A DNA stretch of 64,000 bases, from the NCBI GenBank assembly GCA_024281175.1, contig JAMJTW010000028.1:62001-126000 (forward strand), written 5' to 3'. Shown piece by piece: positions 8,888 to 17,457 of this stretch (position 1 is the stretch's first letter; every line of letters starts with the position of its first letter). The translations under genes were made by a program, and so were the position numbers. A model generated the notes under the pieces. That model searched no databases, was not told the DNA's origin, and saw nothing but the letters and a program-made list of their open reading frames with translations. This DNA comes from Candidatus Thiovulum imperiosus. Lineage in GTDB: Bacteria; Campylobacterota; Campylobacteria; Campylobacterales; Thiovulaceae.

Positions 8888-10168
8888 ATGTTCAATATTT
8901 TAGTCGCTGACTCGATGGAAAATGAATTAAATCATCTTATATTCCTTCTTGAAGATTATAAAGCAAACAACCCAGAATTTGATGAAATAATAAATATTAT
9001 TGATGCTGATAATTATGATGATGCAAAAGAGATTGTAGAAAGAGAGAATATAGATATACTATTTATATCTACGGATATGGATAAGATAGCTTTTCATGCT
9101 TATAAAAAAAGTAATAGAACTCTGATAATATCAATTGGAGAGAGCTATAATAGATTGAAAAAATGGTATATTGACCACATAAGAAAACCTATTTTAAAAA
9201 CACTATTTCATCTAAAGTTTAGAAGCTATTTAGATATTCTTTTTTTTAAAAAAACAGGTATAAACTCTTTTATAAAAGTTTCAACTTATGATTTAAGTCT
9301 AATTTCAAATCTACATGTTTTTTGGGAAAATCACTTTACAACTCGCTCAAATATAAATGAGATAATTCATATTATTTACAGTTTAGGAATTTATCAAATA
9401 GATAAAGGAGTTGAGTCAATTATAGAGGTTCTTGAAACAGAAAAAGATATCTCTTTTATCTTTAAAACTGAAGTTCACAATGACCTAATTCAACATCTTG
9501 ATAAGATACGAAGAGGTTTTCATTTTGAGATGGACGGAAATCACCTCACTTTTCAAGCATTTTTTGATGACTCATCTTTTGATGAACTTCTTGGTGAGTA
9601 TGAAGATTTCGCACTTGAATATCTAAGTTATGATAAGTTAGAAATTTTAAATAGTTTTCTTTTAGAACATGATATTGCTAATGAAGAGTCTCTAAAGAAA
9701 TTAGAAAGCAAACTTGGTTCTGATAGTTCTATGGAAATTATTAGAAAACATGTAGATAGAAAGAACCATAAAGCTTCAACTAAATTCTCATTTATGGATA
9801 GAGAAGATTTAGAAATATTTGGAATGGAACTAGAGAAATTTGAAGAACTTCTGATAAATGTAGAAGATAAACAGTTTTCTCCAGTAGAACTTTCAATTAT
9901 GGTAGATTTCTTTGGAAATATCTCAAAAACACTTATTGTGTATCCATCTACAAAAGATATATCTTACAAGCTACGAGAATTGTGTGATGCTCTACTTACA
10001 AATGGAGACCTCATCAGAGATGATAAGAAAACACTATTTACAAAAGTAAACTCTCTTATCGAGCATCTTGACGATTGGCATAGAGCTTTAAGTTATAGAG
10101 GTAACGATAGTAGCGATGATTTAAAAGATAGAGAGATAATTCCTATTATCAATTCTATTTTAGAATAG
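8888..10168 (+). CDS. Unknown protein with a degenerate receiver-like N-terminus
   Basis: I do not recognise this 426-residue family. Residues 1-85 look like a response-regulator receiver fold (FNILVADSMENELNHLIFLL; later IDILFISTDMDK), but the strand that should carry the phosphoacceptor Asp reads LFISTDM, so phosphorylation is doubtful. The rest is predicted mostly helical, strongly acidic, with no HTH, GGDEF or enzyme motif. AGGGAT precedes the ATG. It has its own terminator downstream. It may be a phosphorylation-independent adaptor in a signalling pathway, but this is inference. Confidence 0.55.
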   Translation: MFNILVADSMENELNHLIFLLEDYKANNPEFDEIINIIDADNYDDAKEIVERENIDILFISTDMDKIAFHAYKKSNRTLIISIGESYNRLKKWYIDHIRKPILKTLFHLKFRSYLDILFFKKTGINSFIKVSTYDLSLISNLHVFWENHFTTRSNINEIIHIIYSLGIYQIDKGVESIIEVLETEKDISFIFKTEVHNDLIQHLDKIRRGFHFEMDGNHLTFQAFFDDSSFDELLGEYEDFALEYLSYDKLEILNSFLLEHDIANEESLKKLESKLGSDSSMEIIRKHVDRKNHKASTKFSFMDREDLEIFGMELEKFEELLINVEDKQFSPVELSIMVDFFGNISKTLIVYPSTKDISYKLRELCDALLTNGDLIRDDKKTLFTKVNSLIEHLDDWHRALSYRGNDSSDDLKDREIIPIINSILE

Positions 10169-10188
10169 TCTATTTACTTCAACAGAAT

Positions 10189-10210
10189 GGAGGAGCTTCC
10201 TCCTATTTTT
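10189..10210 (+). terminator. Rho-independent terminator
   Basis: GGAGGA, loop GCT, TCCTCC form a stem at 10189-10203, followed by TATTTTT. It ends the gene at 8888-10168. Confidence 0.75.
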
Positions 10211-10275
10211 ATAAAATTTCTTAACTCACAATTTTTACGCAAGATAATATTTTACAATTTTAGACTATATTTTTA

Positions 10276-10300
10276 TATAATTTGAAACTACAAACATTGG
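10276..10300 (+). promoter_or_regulatory. Promoter -10 and RBS of accBC
   Basis: TATAAT at 10276-10281, then GGAGAA just before the accB ATG at 10311. No clear -35 box is seen. Confidence 0.55.
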
Positions 10301-10310
10301 AGAATAGATA

Positions 10311-10748
10311 ATGAAATTTGAAGAGATTAAAGAGCTAATAAAAATATTTGATGAAAGTGGAATTTCAAAAGTTGAAATTGGTCATGAAGATTTTGAAATA
10401 AAACTTGAAAAGGGTGGAGTTGCTGTGAAAGAAGTTGTTTCTGCTCCAGTAGTAGAAACAGTAGCACAAAAAGTGGAAGTGGCGAAACCAGTAGTAGAGC
10501 AGAAAATTGGAACTACACTAAATTCACCTATGGTTGGAACTTTCTACTCAGCACCTGCACCAAATGCTCAACCTTTTGTTAAAGCTGGAGATAAAGTTTC
10601 TAAAGGTAGCACAATTGCAATTCTCGAAGCTATGAAAATTATGAATGAGTGGGAAGCTGAATTTGATTGTGTTATTGTAAAAGTTCTTGTTGAAGATGGT
10701 CAGCCAGTTGAGTATGACTCACCTATCTTTGAAGTTGAGAAAATTTAA
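10311..10748 (+). CDS. accB: Biotin carboxyl carrier protein of acetyl-CoA carboxylase
   Basis: This 145-residue carrier holds the biotin that shuttles CO2 between biotin carboxylase and carboxyltransferase in the first step of fatty acid synthesis. The N-terminal helix (EEIKELIKIFDESGISKVEI) is typical. A Val/Ala/Pro-rich linker spans about residues 40-65. The biotinyl domain contains EAMKIMNEW, whose Lys is biotinylated. The stop and the accC start share one base (TAATG), so translation is coupled. The carboxyltransferase genes are not in the window. Confidence 0.95.
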   Translation: MKFEEIKELIKIFDESGISKVEIGHEDFEIKLEKGGVAVKEVVSAPVVETVAQKVEVAKPVVEQKIGTTLNSPMVGTFYSAPAPNAQPFVKAGDKVSKGSTIAILEAMKIMNEWEAEFDCVIVKVLVEDGQPVEYDSPIFEVEKI

Positions 10749-12085
10749 TGAAAGAACTCAAAAGAATTCTGATTGCAAATAGAGGTGAAATAGTTCTTAG
10801 AGCTATCAGAACAATTAAAGAGATGGGAAAAGAAGCTGTTGTTGTCTACTCGACAGCTGATAAAGACGCATCTTATGTCAAGATGGCAGATATGGCTATC
10901 TGTATTGGTTCTCCAAAGAGTGCTGATAGTTACTTAAATATTCCCGCAATCATCTCTGCTGCTGAAATTGCTGGAGCAGATGGTATCTTTCCGGGATACG
11001 GCTTCTTAAGTGAAAATCAATCTTTTGCTGAAATTTGCAGTCATCATGATATAAAATTCATCGGTCCAAGACCTGAAACTATGGTGATGATGAGTGATAA
11101 GAGTAAAGCTAAAGATGTGATGAAAGAGGCTGGAATTCCAGTTGTTCCAGGTTCGGAGGGGGCTTTAAAAGGGGTTACAGACGCAAAGAGATTGGCAAAA
11201 GAGATTGGATATCCTGTAATCATCAAGGCTTCTGCTGGAGGTGGAGGTCGAGGAATGAGAGTTGTTGAAAAAGAGAGTGATATGGAAAAGCTATTTCTTG
11301 CTGCTGAAAGTGAAGCTCTCAACGCCTTTGGAGATGGAACTATCTACATGGAGAAGTATATTAAAAATCCTCGACATGTTGAAGTTCAAATTGTTGCTGA
11401 CTCTTTTGGAAATGCAATTCATGTTGGAGAGCGGGATTGTTCTCTTCAGAGACGACATCAGAAACTTGTGGAAGAGACTCCAGCAATTGTTTTATCTGAT
11501 GAGGTTCGACAAAAGATGCATGAAGCAGCAGTTCAAGCTACGAAGTTTATAAAATATGAGGGTGCTGGAACTTTTGAATTTCTTGTAGATGCTGATTTAA
11601 ATTTCTACTTTATGGAGATGAATACAAGACTTCAAGTTGAACATACTGTAAGTGAGATGGTTTCTGGAATAGACCTCATCGAACTTATGATACAAGTTGC
11701 TGAAGGTGGCAAAGTTCCAAAACAGAAAGAAGTAAAATTACAAGGGCATTCAATAGAGTGTAGAATTACTGCTGAAGACCCTAAAAACTTTATTCCTTCT
11801 CCAGGTCGAGTCCAAAAGTGGATACTTCCAGGTGGAAAAGATGTAAGAGTTGATACTCATGTATTTCAAGATTATGTTGTTCCTCCTCACTACGACTCTA
11901 TGATTGGAAAACTTATTGTCTATGCTGAAACTCGAGAAAAAGCAATTGCAAAAATGAAAAGAGCTTTAGCAGAGTTCCAAGTTTCTGGAATTAAAACAAC
12001 TATCGATTTTCATAAAGAGATAATGGAAAACCGCGATTTCATCGATAATAACTTCGATACAAAATATTTAGAAAGTCGAAGATAA
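10748..12085 (+). CDS. accC: Biotin carboxylase subunit of acetyl-CoA carboxylase
   Basis: This 445-residue ATP-grasp enzyme carboxylates biotin on AccB using ATP and bicarbonate. Visible motifs include the N-terminal ILIANRGEIVLRAIRT, the ATP-grasp glycine loop IKASAGGGGRGMRVV, HVEVQIVADSFGN, ERDCSLQRRHQKLVEE, and the active-site region FMEMNTRLQVEHTVSEMVSG. The length is typical. It is coupled to accB and ends before a stem-loop at 12092-12105. Confidence 0.95.
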   Translation: MKELKRILIANRGEIVLRAIRTIKEMGKEAVVVYSTADKDASYVKMADMAICIGSPKSADSYLNIPAIISAAEIAGADGIFPGYGFLSENQSFAEICSHHDIKFIGPRPETMVMMSDKSKAKDVMKEAGIPVVPGSEGALKGVTDAKRLAKEIGYPVIIKASAGGGGRGMRVVEKESDMEKLFLAAESEALNAFGDGTIYMEKYIKNPRHVEVQIVADSFGNAIHVGERDCSLQRRHQKLVEETPAIVLSDEVRQKMHEAAVQATKFIKYEGAGTFEFLVDADLNFYFMEMNTRLQVEHTVSEMVSGIDLIELMIQVAEGGKVPKQKEVKLQGHSIECRITAEDPKNFIPSPGRVQKWILPGGKDVRVDTHVFQDYVVPPHYDSMIGKLIVYAETREKAIAKMKRALAEFQVSGIKTTIDFHKEIMENRDFIDNNFDTKYLESRR

Positions 12086-12091
12086 AACTAG

Positions 12092-12110
12092 GAGGGGCTT
12101 CCCTCTCATT
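12092..12110 (+). terminator. Stem-loop after accC, possible terminator
   Basis: GAGGG, loop GCTT, CCCTC at 12092-12105, followed by the only moderately T-rich TCATTTC. Position after the accBC operon supports a terminator, but the T tract is weak. Confidence 0.45.
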
Positions 12111-12177
12111 TCAGAAACTCCACACTATATTTACTTTTTAAAAAAGATACAATTCTTAAAAATTTCAAAGGATATTA

Positions 12178-12546
12178 ATGAAGCGATTACCAGAAATTCT
12201 AGCTTTAGGTCTTATTGCAGGTGGTGGTTTTGCCTCTTATGGATTAGTAATTCTCACTGCTCTTTTTACTCTTTCAGTACCATTTCATGAAGCGATAGAA
12301 CAACTTTTCCAATACTCACCAACTCATCTTGAAATGGTAATAGGTATTTTAGTAACTATTGCTCTTTTTGTTTTAATGAAAAATTTAGTAGTTGTTCTCT
12401 ACATGATTTCTCTTCTCTCATCTCTCTGGTTTTTAGCATATTTGGATTGGACAGTTTGGTTAGCACCTGCTTTAATTACAACTATGATATCTTGTCCACT
12501 TCTCGTATTTTTTACAAAAAGACTTTTTGGAAAAGAGGATTTTTAA
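12178..12546 (+). CDS. Small membrane protein of unknown function
   Basis: This 122-residue protein has three or four hydrophobic segments (about residues 8-32, 52-72, 73-92 and 95-115) and a basic C-terminus (TKRLFGKEDF). No family is recognised. A TACAAT -10-like box at 12148-12153 and AAAGGAT just upstream of the ATG support expression. It is followed directly, without a gap, by another unknown gene starting with TTG, so the two are probably co-expressed. The function cannot be read from the sequence. Confidence 0.7.
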   Translation: MKRLPEILALGLIAGGGFASYGLVILTALFTLSVPFHEAIEQLFQYSPTHLEMVIGILVTIALFVLMKNLVVVLYMISLLSSLWFLAYLDWTVWLAPALITTMISCPLLVFFTKRLFGKEDF

Positions 12547-13047
12547 TTGCAGAAAGATATAGACTCTTTAAGAAGTGAGTTTGAACAGTTTGTTGTAGAG
12601 AAGTGTTCAACTGAAGAGGGGTGTGAAACTGATGTAGAAGAGGAAATTCCAGAAGATGAACTACCATATTTTACAGAGGAACTATCTCAAAAACTACTAT
12701 CTCCAGCAGTAGCAGGTGCAAATCTCTCAAGAGTTGATTTAAAAAGAATTAGTGATGTTCTTGGAGATAGTGTAGCAGTTAAAGATAGAAAAAAGATGTT
12801 AAAAGCGATACTTCGCCATAAACAGACTAAAGAGGAATTAAAAGCTATTTTTGATGAGGTGGAAAAGCATTTAAACGGTAGAGTTCTTATATATAGAGAG
12901 ATAGTTTCTAACTACCCAAATTCTAAAACTGTTTTTGAAAGTTATATTGCTAAAATAGAGAGAATGAAAACTGTTTTTGGAAGAATTATTGACGATTTTG
13001 AAGATATTTCACCAGACAGTAAACCGATACATTTTGATGATATTTAA
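12547..13047 (+). CDS. Acidic alpha-helical protein of unknown function
   Basis: This 166-residue soluble protein starts with TTG immediately after the stop of the membrane protein gene. It is rich in Glu, Asp and Lys with long predicted helices and no membrane segment. An acidic stretch (DVEEEIPEDELPYF) lies near residue 29. No domain is recognised. It is followed after nine bases by a HIT-family gene with a good ribosome binding site that overlaps its end. The adjacency suggests a three-gene unit, but not a role. Confidence 0.65.
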   Translation: MQKDIDSLRSEFEQFVVEKCSTEEGCETDVEEEIPEDELPYFTEELSQKLLSPAVAGANLSRVDLKRISDVLGDSVAVKDRKKMLKAILRHKQTKEELKAIFDEVEKHLNGRVLIYREIVSNYPNSKTVFESYIAKIERMKTVFGRIIDDFEDISPDSKPIHFDDI

Positions 13048-13056
13048 GGAGTAGAG

Positions 13057-13419
13057 TTGGAAAATTGTATTTTTTGTAAAATTGTAAACAGAGAAATTCC
13101 AAGTAATTTAGTTTTGGAAAATGAAGATTTTATGGCTTTTCATGATTTAAACCCAAAAGCACCTGTACACATCTTAGCAATTCCAAAGAAGCATTATGAG
13201 AGTTTTCAAGATGCTCCTGCCGTAGAGATGAGTGGTTTAACTGCCTTTATTCAAGAGGTAGCTAAAAAAGTTGGAGTTGATAAGAGTGGATATAGAGTTA
13301 TCTCTAATATTGGTGAAAACGGTGGTCAAGAGGTAAAACACCTTCATATTCACATTTTAGGTGGAGCAAAACTTAAATGGGGACACTTCTCAGACTCAGA
13401 CCCTAAAAATAACCTGTAA
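13057..13419 (+). CDS. HIT family nucleotide hydrolase (HinT-like)
   Basis: This 120-residue histidine triad protein probably hydrolyses purine nucleoside phosphoramidates or related adenylated compounds. It shows CIFCKIVNREIPS at the N-terminus, FHDLNPKAPVHILAIPKKH in the middle and the triad KHLHIHILGG near residue 97. The short C-terminus is normal for HinT. The TTG start is backed by AAGGAG. It is the last gene of a plus-strand run and meets acs at a strong bidirectional hairpin. Confidence 0.9.
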   Translation: MENCIFCKIVNREIPSNLVLENEDFMAFHDLNPKAPVHILAIPKKHYESFQDAPAVEMSGLTAFIQEVAKKVGVDKSGYRVISNIGENGGQEVKHLHIHILGGAKLKWGHFSDSDPKNNL

Positions 13420-13421
13420 AA

Positions 13422-13447
13422 TTTGGAAGAGAGATTTCTCTTCCAAA
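13422..13447. terminator. Bidirectional terminator
   Basis: TTTGGAAGAGA and TCTCTTCCAAA form a perfect 11-base stem around loop GATT, between the convergent HIT and acs genes. The A/T ends of the stem give T-rich tails in both directions. Confidence 0.85.
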
Positions 13448-13451
13448 ATAT

Positions 13452-15392
13452 TTAAAATTTTGCTTGAATTTTCTCTACTACACTTGGGTCTTCAAGAGTT
13501 GAAGTATCTTGAGTGATAGCTTCACCTTTTACAATTGCTCGGAGAATTCTTCTCATGATTTTTCCGCTTCGAGTTTTAGGCAATCCCGGAACAATGACAA
13601 TTTCATCACATTTTGCGATTGGTCCAATCTCTTTTACAATGATGCCATTGATTTCCTTGAGAAGTTCTACATCTTCGCCTAAATTGTCTTCAGATTTGAT
13701 TACAATATAAGCGAAAACAGACTCTCCTTTTACAGAGTGAGGTTTTCCAACAACAGCAACTTCTGCTACATTGTCATGATTTCCAATAGAAGCCTCAATT
13801 TCAGCAGTTCCCATTCGATGTCCAGAAACATTAATAACATCGTCAGTTCGACCTGTAATGATGATATATCCATTCTCATCATACATTGCACCATCGCCTG
13901 AGAAATAGACTGGTTTTCCATCTTTTTTCGCATCGCCAAAGTAAGATTTCTTAAATCTCTCTGGGTCGCCCCAAATTGTTCGTATCATAGATGGCCAAGG
14001 TTTTGTAATACAGAGAAGACCTTTTTCACCTTCAGGCATTCTTTCACCATTCTCATCAATAATTTCAGCAAAGATACCTGGAAGTGGATTTGTAGCTGAA
14101 CCTGGCTTAATTGGAGTTGCAAAAGGTAGTGGAGAAACCATATGACCACCTGTCTCTGTTTGCCACCAAGTATCAACAATTGGACATTTTCCACCACCAA
14201 TTTCATTGTAATACCAGAGCCAAGCGTCAGGATTTATCGGTTCTCCAACTGTTCCAAGAACTCGTAGAGAAGAGAGGTCATATTTCTTAGGTTCTTCAGC
14301 TCCAGTTTTGTGAAGAAGTCGAATTGCAGTTGGTGCTGTATAGAACTGATTTACTTGATACTCTTCAATCATTTTCCACCATCTTCCCGCATCTGGATAG
14401 ATTGGAACACCTTCAAACATCACTGTTGTTGCACCCATTGCAAGAGGTCCATAAACTATGTAAGTGTGTCCTGTTATCCAACCAACATCGGCAGTACACC
14501 AGTAAGTATCGTTTTCTCGAACATCAAATACATTTTCCATTGTTGTTTGAGCATGTAGAATATATCCAGCTTGAGAGTGTTGAACTCCTTTCGGTTTTCC
14601 AGTAGAACCAGAAGTGTAAAGCAGGAAAAGTGGGTCTTCAGAGTCCATAACTTCAGGCTCACAAATTGGAGACTCATTCTGAACAAGTTCGGCATAAGCG
14701 AAATCTCGACCAGCTTCCCAATGAATTTCTTCACCATTTCTCTCAACTACTAAAACTTTTTCTACACTTTCACAACCAACAGATAGAGCTTCATCTACTA
14801 CTGGTTTTAAAAGATAAGGTTTTCCTCGTCGGTAAGCACCATCAGTTGTAACAACAAGTTTTGCTTCAGCATCGATGATACGGTCCCGTAGAGCATCAGC
14901 AGAGAAACCACCAAAAACAACAGAGTGAATAGCACCAATTCTAGCAACAGCCAACATCATTACAGCTGTTTCAGGTATCATCGGCATATAGATAACAACT
15001 CTATCACCTTTGGAAATTCCAAACTTATTTTTAAGAAGATTTGCTGTCTTATTTACTTCGTAATAGAGTTCTCGATAAGTGATAACTTTTTGGTCTCCAA
15101 GCTCACCCTCAAAAATGATAGCTGCTTTATTTTTTCTAGTTTCAAGATGCCTATCTATACACTGGTATGACACATTCAACTTTCCATTTTTAAACCATTT
15201 GTAAAAAGGAGCATCACTCTCATCAAGAACCTCATCGAACTCTTGAAACCAACTTATCTTCTCTTTTGCAAGTTTTCCCCAATATCCCTCATAATCATCA
15301 TTTGCATCTGCTACAAGACCTTCATACTCACAAGAATTCTTTATTCTCGCATTTTTTGCTTCTTCTCTATCTGGATAGAATAGATTTTCCAT
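13452..15392 (-). CDS. acs: Acetyl-CoA synthetase (AMP-forming)
   Basis: This enzyme activates acetate to acetyl-CoA through acetyl-AMP. The adenylate-forming core motif [17 protein letters not shown] is visible near residue 265, with [17 protein letters not shown] further on, the hinge region [20 protein letters not shown], and the C-terminal [11 protein letters not shown] with the conserved Lys that is acetylated in Acs of other bacteria. I favour the ATG at 15392 (646 residues) over a TTG at 15404 because only the former has a purine-rich GGGAAA upstream. The gene stands alone. It implies use or recycling of acetate. Confidence 0.95.
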   Translation of the reverse strand: MENLFYPDREEAKNARIKNSCEYEGLVADANDDYEGYWGKLAKEKISWFQEFDEVLDESDAPFYKWFKNGKLNVSYQCIDRHLETRKNKAAIIFEGELGDQKVITYRELYYEVNKTANLLKNKFGISKGDRVVIYMPMIPETAVMMLAVARIGAIHSVVFGGFSADALRDRIIDAEAKLVVTTDGAYRRGKPYLLKPVVDEALSVGCESVEKVLVVERNGEEIHWEAGRDFAYAELVQNESPICEPEVMDSEDPLFLLYTSGSTGKPKGVQHSQAGYILHAQTTMENVFDVRENDTYWCTADVGWITGHTYIVYGPLAMGATTVMFEGVPIYPDAGRWWKMIEEYQVNQFYTAPTAIRLLHKTGAEEPKKYDLSSLRVLGTVGEPINPDAWLWYYNEIGGGKCPIVDTWWQTETGGHMVSPLPFATPIKPGSATNPLPGIFAEIIDENGERMPEGEKGLLCITKPWPSMIRTIWGDPERFKKSYFGDAKKDGKPVYFSGDGAMYDENGYIIITGRTDDVINVSGHRMGTAEIEASIGNHDNVAEVAVVGKPHSVKGESVFAYIVIKSEDNLGEDVELLKEINGIIVKEIGPIAKCDEIVIVPGLPKTRSGKIMRRILRAIVKGEAITQDTSTLEDPSVVEKIQAKF

Positions 15393-15451
15393 AAGATTTC
15401 CCAATTTTTTTAGATAGGAGAAAATATATCAAAAAAATTTATCACTAAACC

Positions 15452-16342
15452 TTAGAGAGTCTCACTATAACTCTCTTTTAAAAGAGGAGCTTTGAGATGT
15501 TTCTCACTTTCTGGCTGAATTACTGAGTGATTTATCTCAAATTTACTCAAAACTGCTTCCACTTCTCCAATTAAAAAATCTATATCTCTCAAAGTGAGAT
15601 TCTCTTCGACTACAATATGTCCATAAAAGAAAGAGTGTTTTAAAGATGGTTGTAAAAGATGAACATCATGAAGAGATTTCACATTTTCAACTTCTAAAAT
15701 TGCTACTTCTATCTTTTCTATATCAACTCTATGCTCTATATCCATAAGAGAATAGAAGCTCTTTTTAAGTAGTGGTAGAGAAGCGTAAATAATATAAATT
15801 GAAAAGATAATAGAGAGAATAGAATCGATGAGGTAAATTTGAAGAAAATAGATAACAAATCCTCCAAGAACTACAGAAAAAGAGAGTAGAGAATCAGCGA
15901 GAAAATGCAAATAAGCAGAGTGAACATTTAAATCATGTTTATCTTCTCTAATTTTGAAAAGAAGATATGCACTAACTCCATTTGCAAAGAGAGCAACAGA
16001 TGCAACAATAATGACAATACTTCCAGAAATCTCTTTTGGAGTGAAGAGAGAAAAAATAGCTTCATAGAGAACAAAAGCCATGACAAGAATTAGCATAAAT
16101 GAGTTTACAAAAGTAGCCATCATTTCAGCTCTCAAATATCCAAAACTGCTTTTTGAAGTTGGAGATTTTCTTGCAAAAATAGATGCGATAAAAGAGATAA
16201 CAACAGCAACAACATCTCCAAAATTGTGTAGAGCATCTGTAATTAGAGCTATCGAATTAGAGATATATCCGTAAAATATCTCAATTCCAACAATACCTAC
16301 ATTTAAAAATATAACAGCCCAAAAACCGAAGTTCCTACTCAT
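15452..16342 (-). CDS. Cation diffusion facilitator family transporter
   Basis: This 296-residue protein has about six membrane segments and the CDF signature. Metal-site residues appear in ALITDALHNFGDVVAVVIS (helix 2, around residue 35) and in VHSAYLHFLADSLLSFSVV (helix 5, around residue 143). A cytoplasmic C-terminal domain follows (about 210-296, VHLLQPSLKHSFFYGHIVV). Family members export Zn2+, Co2+, Cd2+ or Fe2+ by proton antiport. The HNxxD and HxxxD pattern fits a CzcD/ZitB-like zinc exporter, but metal choice is inferred. GGAGAC precedes the ATG. Confidence 0.88.
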   Translation of the reverse strand: MSRNFGFWAVIFLNVGIVGIEIFYGYISNSIALITDALHNFGDVVAVVISFIASIFARKSPTSKSSFGYLRAEMMATFVNSFMLILVMAFVLYEAIFSLFTPKEISGSIVIIVASVALFANGVSAYLLFKIREDKHDLNVHSAYLHFLADSLLSFSVVLGGFVIYFLQIYLIDSILSIIFSIYIIYASLPLLKKSFYSLMDIEHRVDIEKIEVAILEVENVKSLHDVHLLQPSLKHSFFYGHIVVEENLTLRDIDFLIGEVEAVLSKFEINHSVIQPESEKHLKAPLLKESYSETL

Positions 16343-16359
16343 AAAAGTCTCCTTTTTTT

Positions 16360-16535
16360 GGGAGTAACCAAATAGACTTCTGCCTCTCTTGTCATTTCGA
16401 TATGAGCGTAGCGATTGAGAAATCTTGGAAACTTATCGTTTTACTCGAAGTGATGTAAAAGATTTCTCACCCTAAAGGGTTCGAAATGACATATAAGTTA
16501 TTCAAGCATAACAATACTCTATTTGGTCAGTCCCC
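16360..16535 (+). repeat. MITE/REP-like repeat, full copy with terminal inverted repeats
   Basis: The left end (ACCAAATAGACTTC) and the right end (ACTCTATTTGGTCAGTCCCC) are inverted repeats of each other. Inside, TGTCATTTCGATATGAGCG plus GAGAAATCTT is answered by AAGATTTCTCACCC plus GTTCGAAATGACA, so the unit can fold into a long hairpin. A shortened copy lies at 354-458. No transposase is present. It lies between divergently arranged genes. This type of GTCATTTCGA...GAGAAATCT repeat is common in several bacterial phyla. Confidence 0.8.
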
Positions 16536-16623
16536 TTTTTTTTATATTTTATACCATAGATTTGTAAATAAGTTATTCTTATAATAAAACTAAAGTTTTG
16601 CTTTTATATATATAAAAAAATGA

Positions 16624-16646
16624 TACAATCAAACAAAAATAGAGGA
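16624..16646 (+). promoter_or_regulatory. Promoter -10 and RBS of the thioredoxin-like/ridA/ftsY run
   Basis: TACAAT at 16624-16629 and AGAGGAAAG from 16641 precede the TTG at 16654. This is the only clear promoter before a closely packed five-gene run that ends with ftsY. Confidence 0.5.
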
Positions 16647-16653
16647 AAGAATT

Positions 16654-17079
16654 TTGGTAAAAATAATTCTCACTCTTCTCTTTCCAGTTCTCATATTTGG
16701 GGGAGATTATGAAGATATCGATTGGGAAGTGGATTATAGCGATGCTATAAAAGTAGCTAAGTATCAAAACAAGCCTGTTATGGTTCTTATTACCACAAAG
16801 AGATGTAAGTGGTGTAAGAAGTTAAAAAACAGAACTTTAAGTAATGATACAATCATTGGGAAACTAAATAGTAACTTTGTTGCAGTTGAAGTTACAAGAC
16901 GAAAAGATGATTACCCTTACAAAAAATTGAGAGCAAGAGCAGTGCCAACTATCTACTTTTTAGATGCGAATGGAAAACCTCTTATGAAACCAGTTATTGG
17001 ATACTGGAATATTAAAAACTTCAACTCATATATAAAATTTGCAACAAGAAAAGCGATAAAGAAAGGATATTTAAAGTGA
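16654..17079 (+). CDS. Exported thioredoxin-fold protein
   Basis: This 141-residue protein has a short signal peptide (VKIILTLLFPVLIFGGD) and a thioredoxin-like fold with CKWCK near residue 49 as redox site, followed by ARAVPTIYFLD with the cis-proline. It resembles small periplasmic SoxW or DUF255-type thioredoxins that reduce or isomerise disulfides. The TTG start is supported by AGAGGA. The stop overlaps the ridA GTG start by four bases. A second thioredoxin-like gene (TlpA type) is three genes downstream in the same run, which suggests a shared envelope redox function. Confidence 0.82.
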   Translation: MVKIILTLLFPVLIFGGDYEDIDWEVDYSDAIKVAKYQNKPVMVLITTKRCKWCKKLKNRTLSNDTIIGKLNSNFVAVEVTRRKDDYPYKKLRARAVPTIYFLDANGKPLMKPVIGYWNIKNFNSYIKFATRKAIKKGYLK

Positions 17080-17456
17080 ATTTTGTCTCAACAAAAGAAG
17101 CACCAGAGGCGATAGGACCATACTCTCAAGCTGTTCAAGTTGGAAACCTCATCTACACTTCAGGACAGATAGCTCTAACTCCAGATGGAAACTTTTTAGA
17201 TGAGAGTGTGGAAGTCCAAACTGAACAGGTTTTAACAAATCTCTCCAATGTTTTAAAAGCTGGAGGTAGCGAATTGGGAAAAGTTGTAAAAACAACTATC
17301 TTTTTAGAAAATATGGAAGACTTTGCAGTAGTAAACGAAATCTACTCAAAACACTTCAAAGAGCATAAACCAGCCAGAAGTACAGTAGCAGTGAAAACTC
17401 TACCAAAAAATGCGAAAATTGAAATTGAGGCGATTGCCCTTTTAGGAGAGAAGTAA
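17076..17456 (+). CDS. ridA: RidA family enamine/imine deaminase
   Basis: This 126-residue protein belongs to the YjgF/YER057c/UK114 family, which hydrolyses reactive 2-aminoacrylate and other enamines made by PLP enzymes. Signature segments are GPYSQAVQVGNLIYTSGQI near the N-terminus, KTTIFLENMEDFAVVNEIY, and the substrate-binding Arg in KPARSTVAVKTLP with a closing KIEIEAIAL. The GTG start overlaps the stop of the thioredoxin gene. The following PLP-dependent aminotransferase, and ilvA elsewhere in the window, are plausible sources of its substrate. Confidence 0.92.
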   Translation: MNFVSTKEAPEAIGPYSQAVQVGNLIYTSGQIALTPDGNFLDESVEVQTEQVLTNLSNVLKAGGSELGKVVKTTIFLENMEDFAVVNEIYSKHFKEHKPARSTVAVKTLPKNAKIEIEAIALLGEK

Positions 17457-17457
17457 A

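Noticed and set aside
14310-15170. Several open frames on the plus strand inside acs
   Set aside because: They lie opposite a fully conserved acetyl-CoA synthetase, have no ribosome binding sites and no protein family look. They are shadows.
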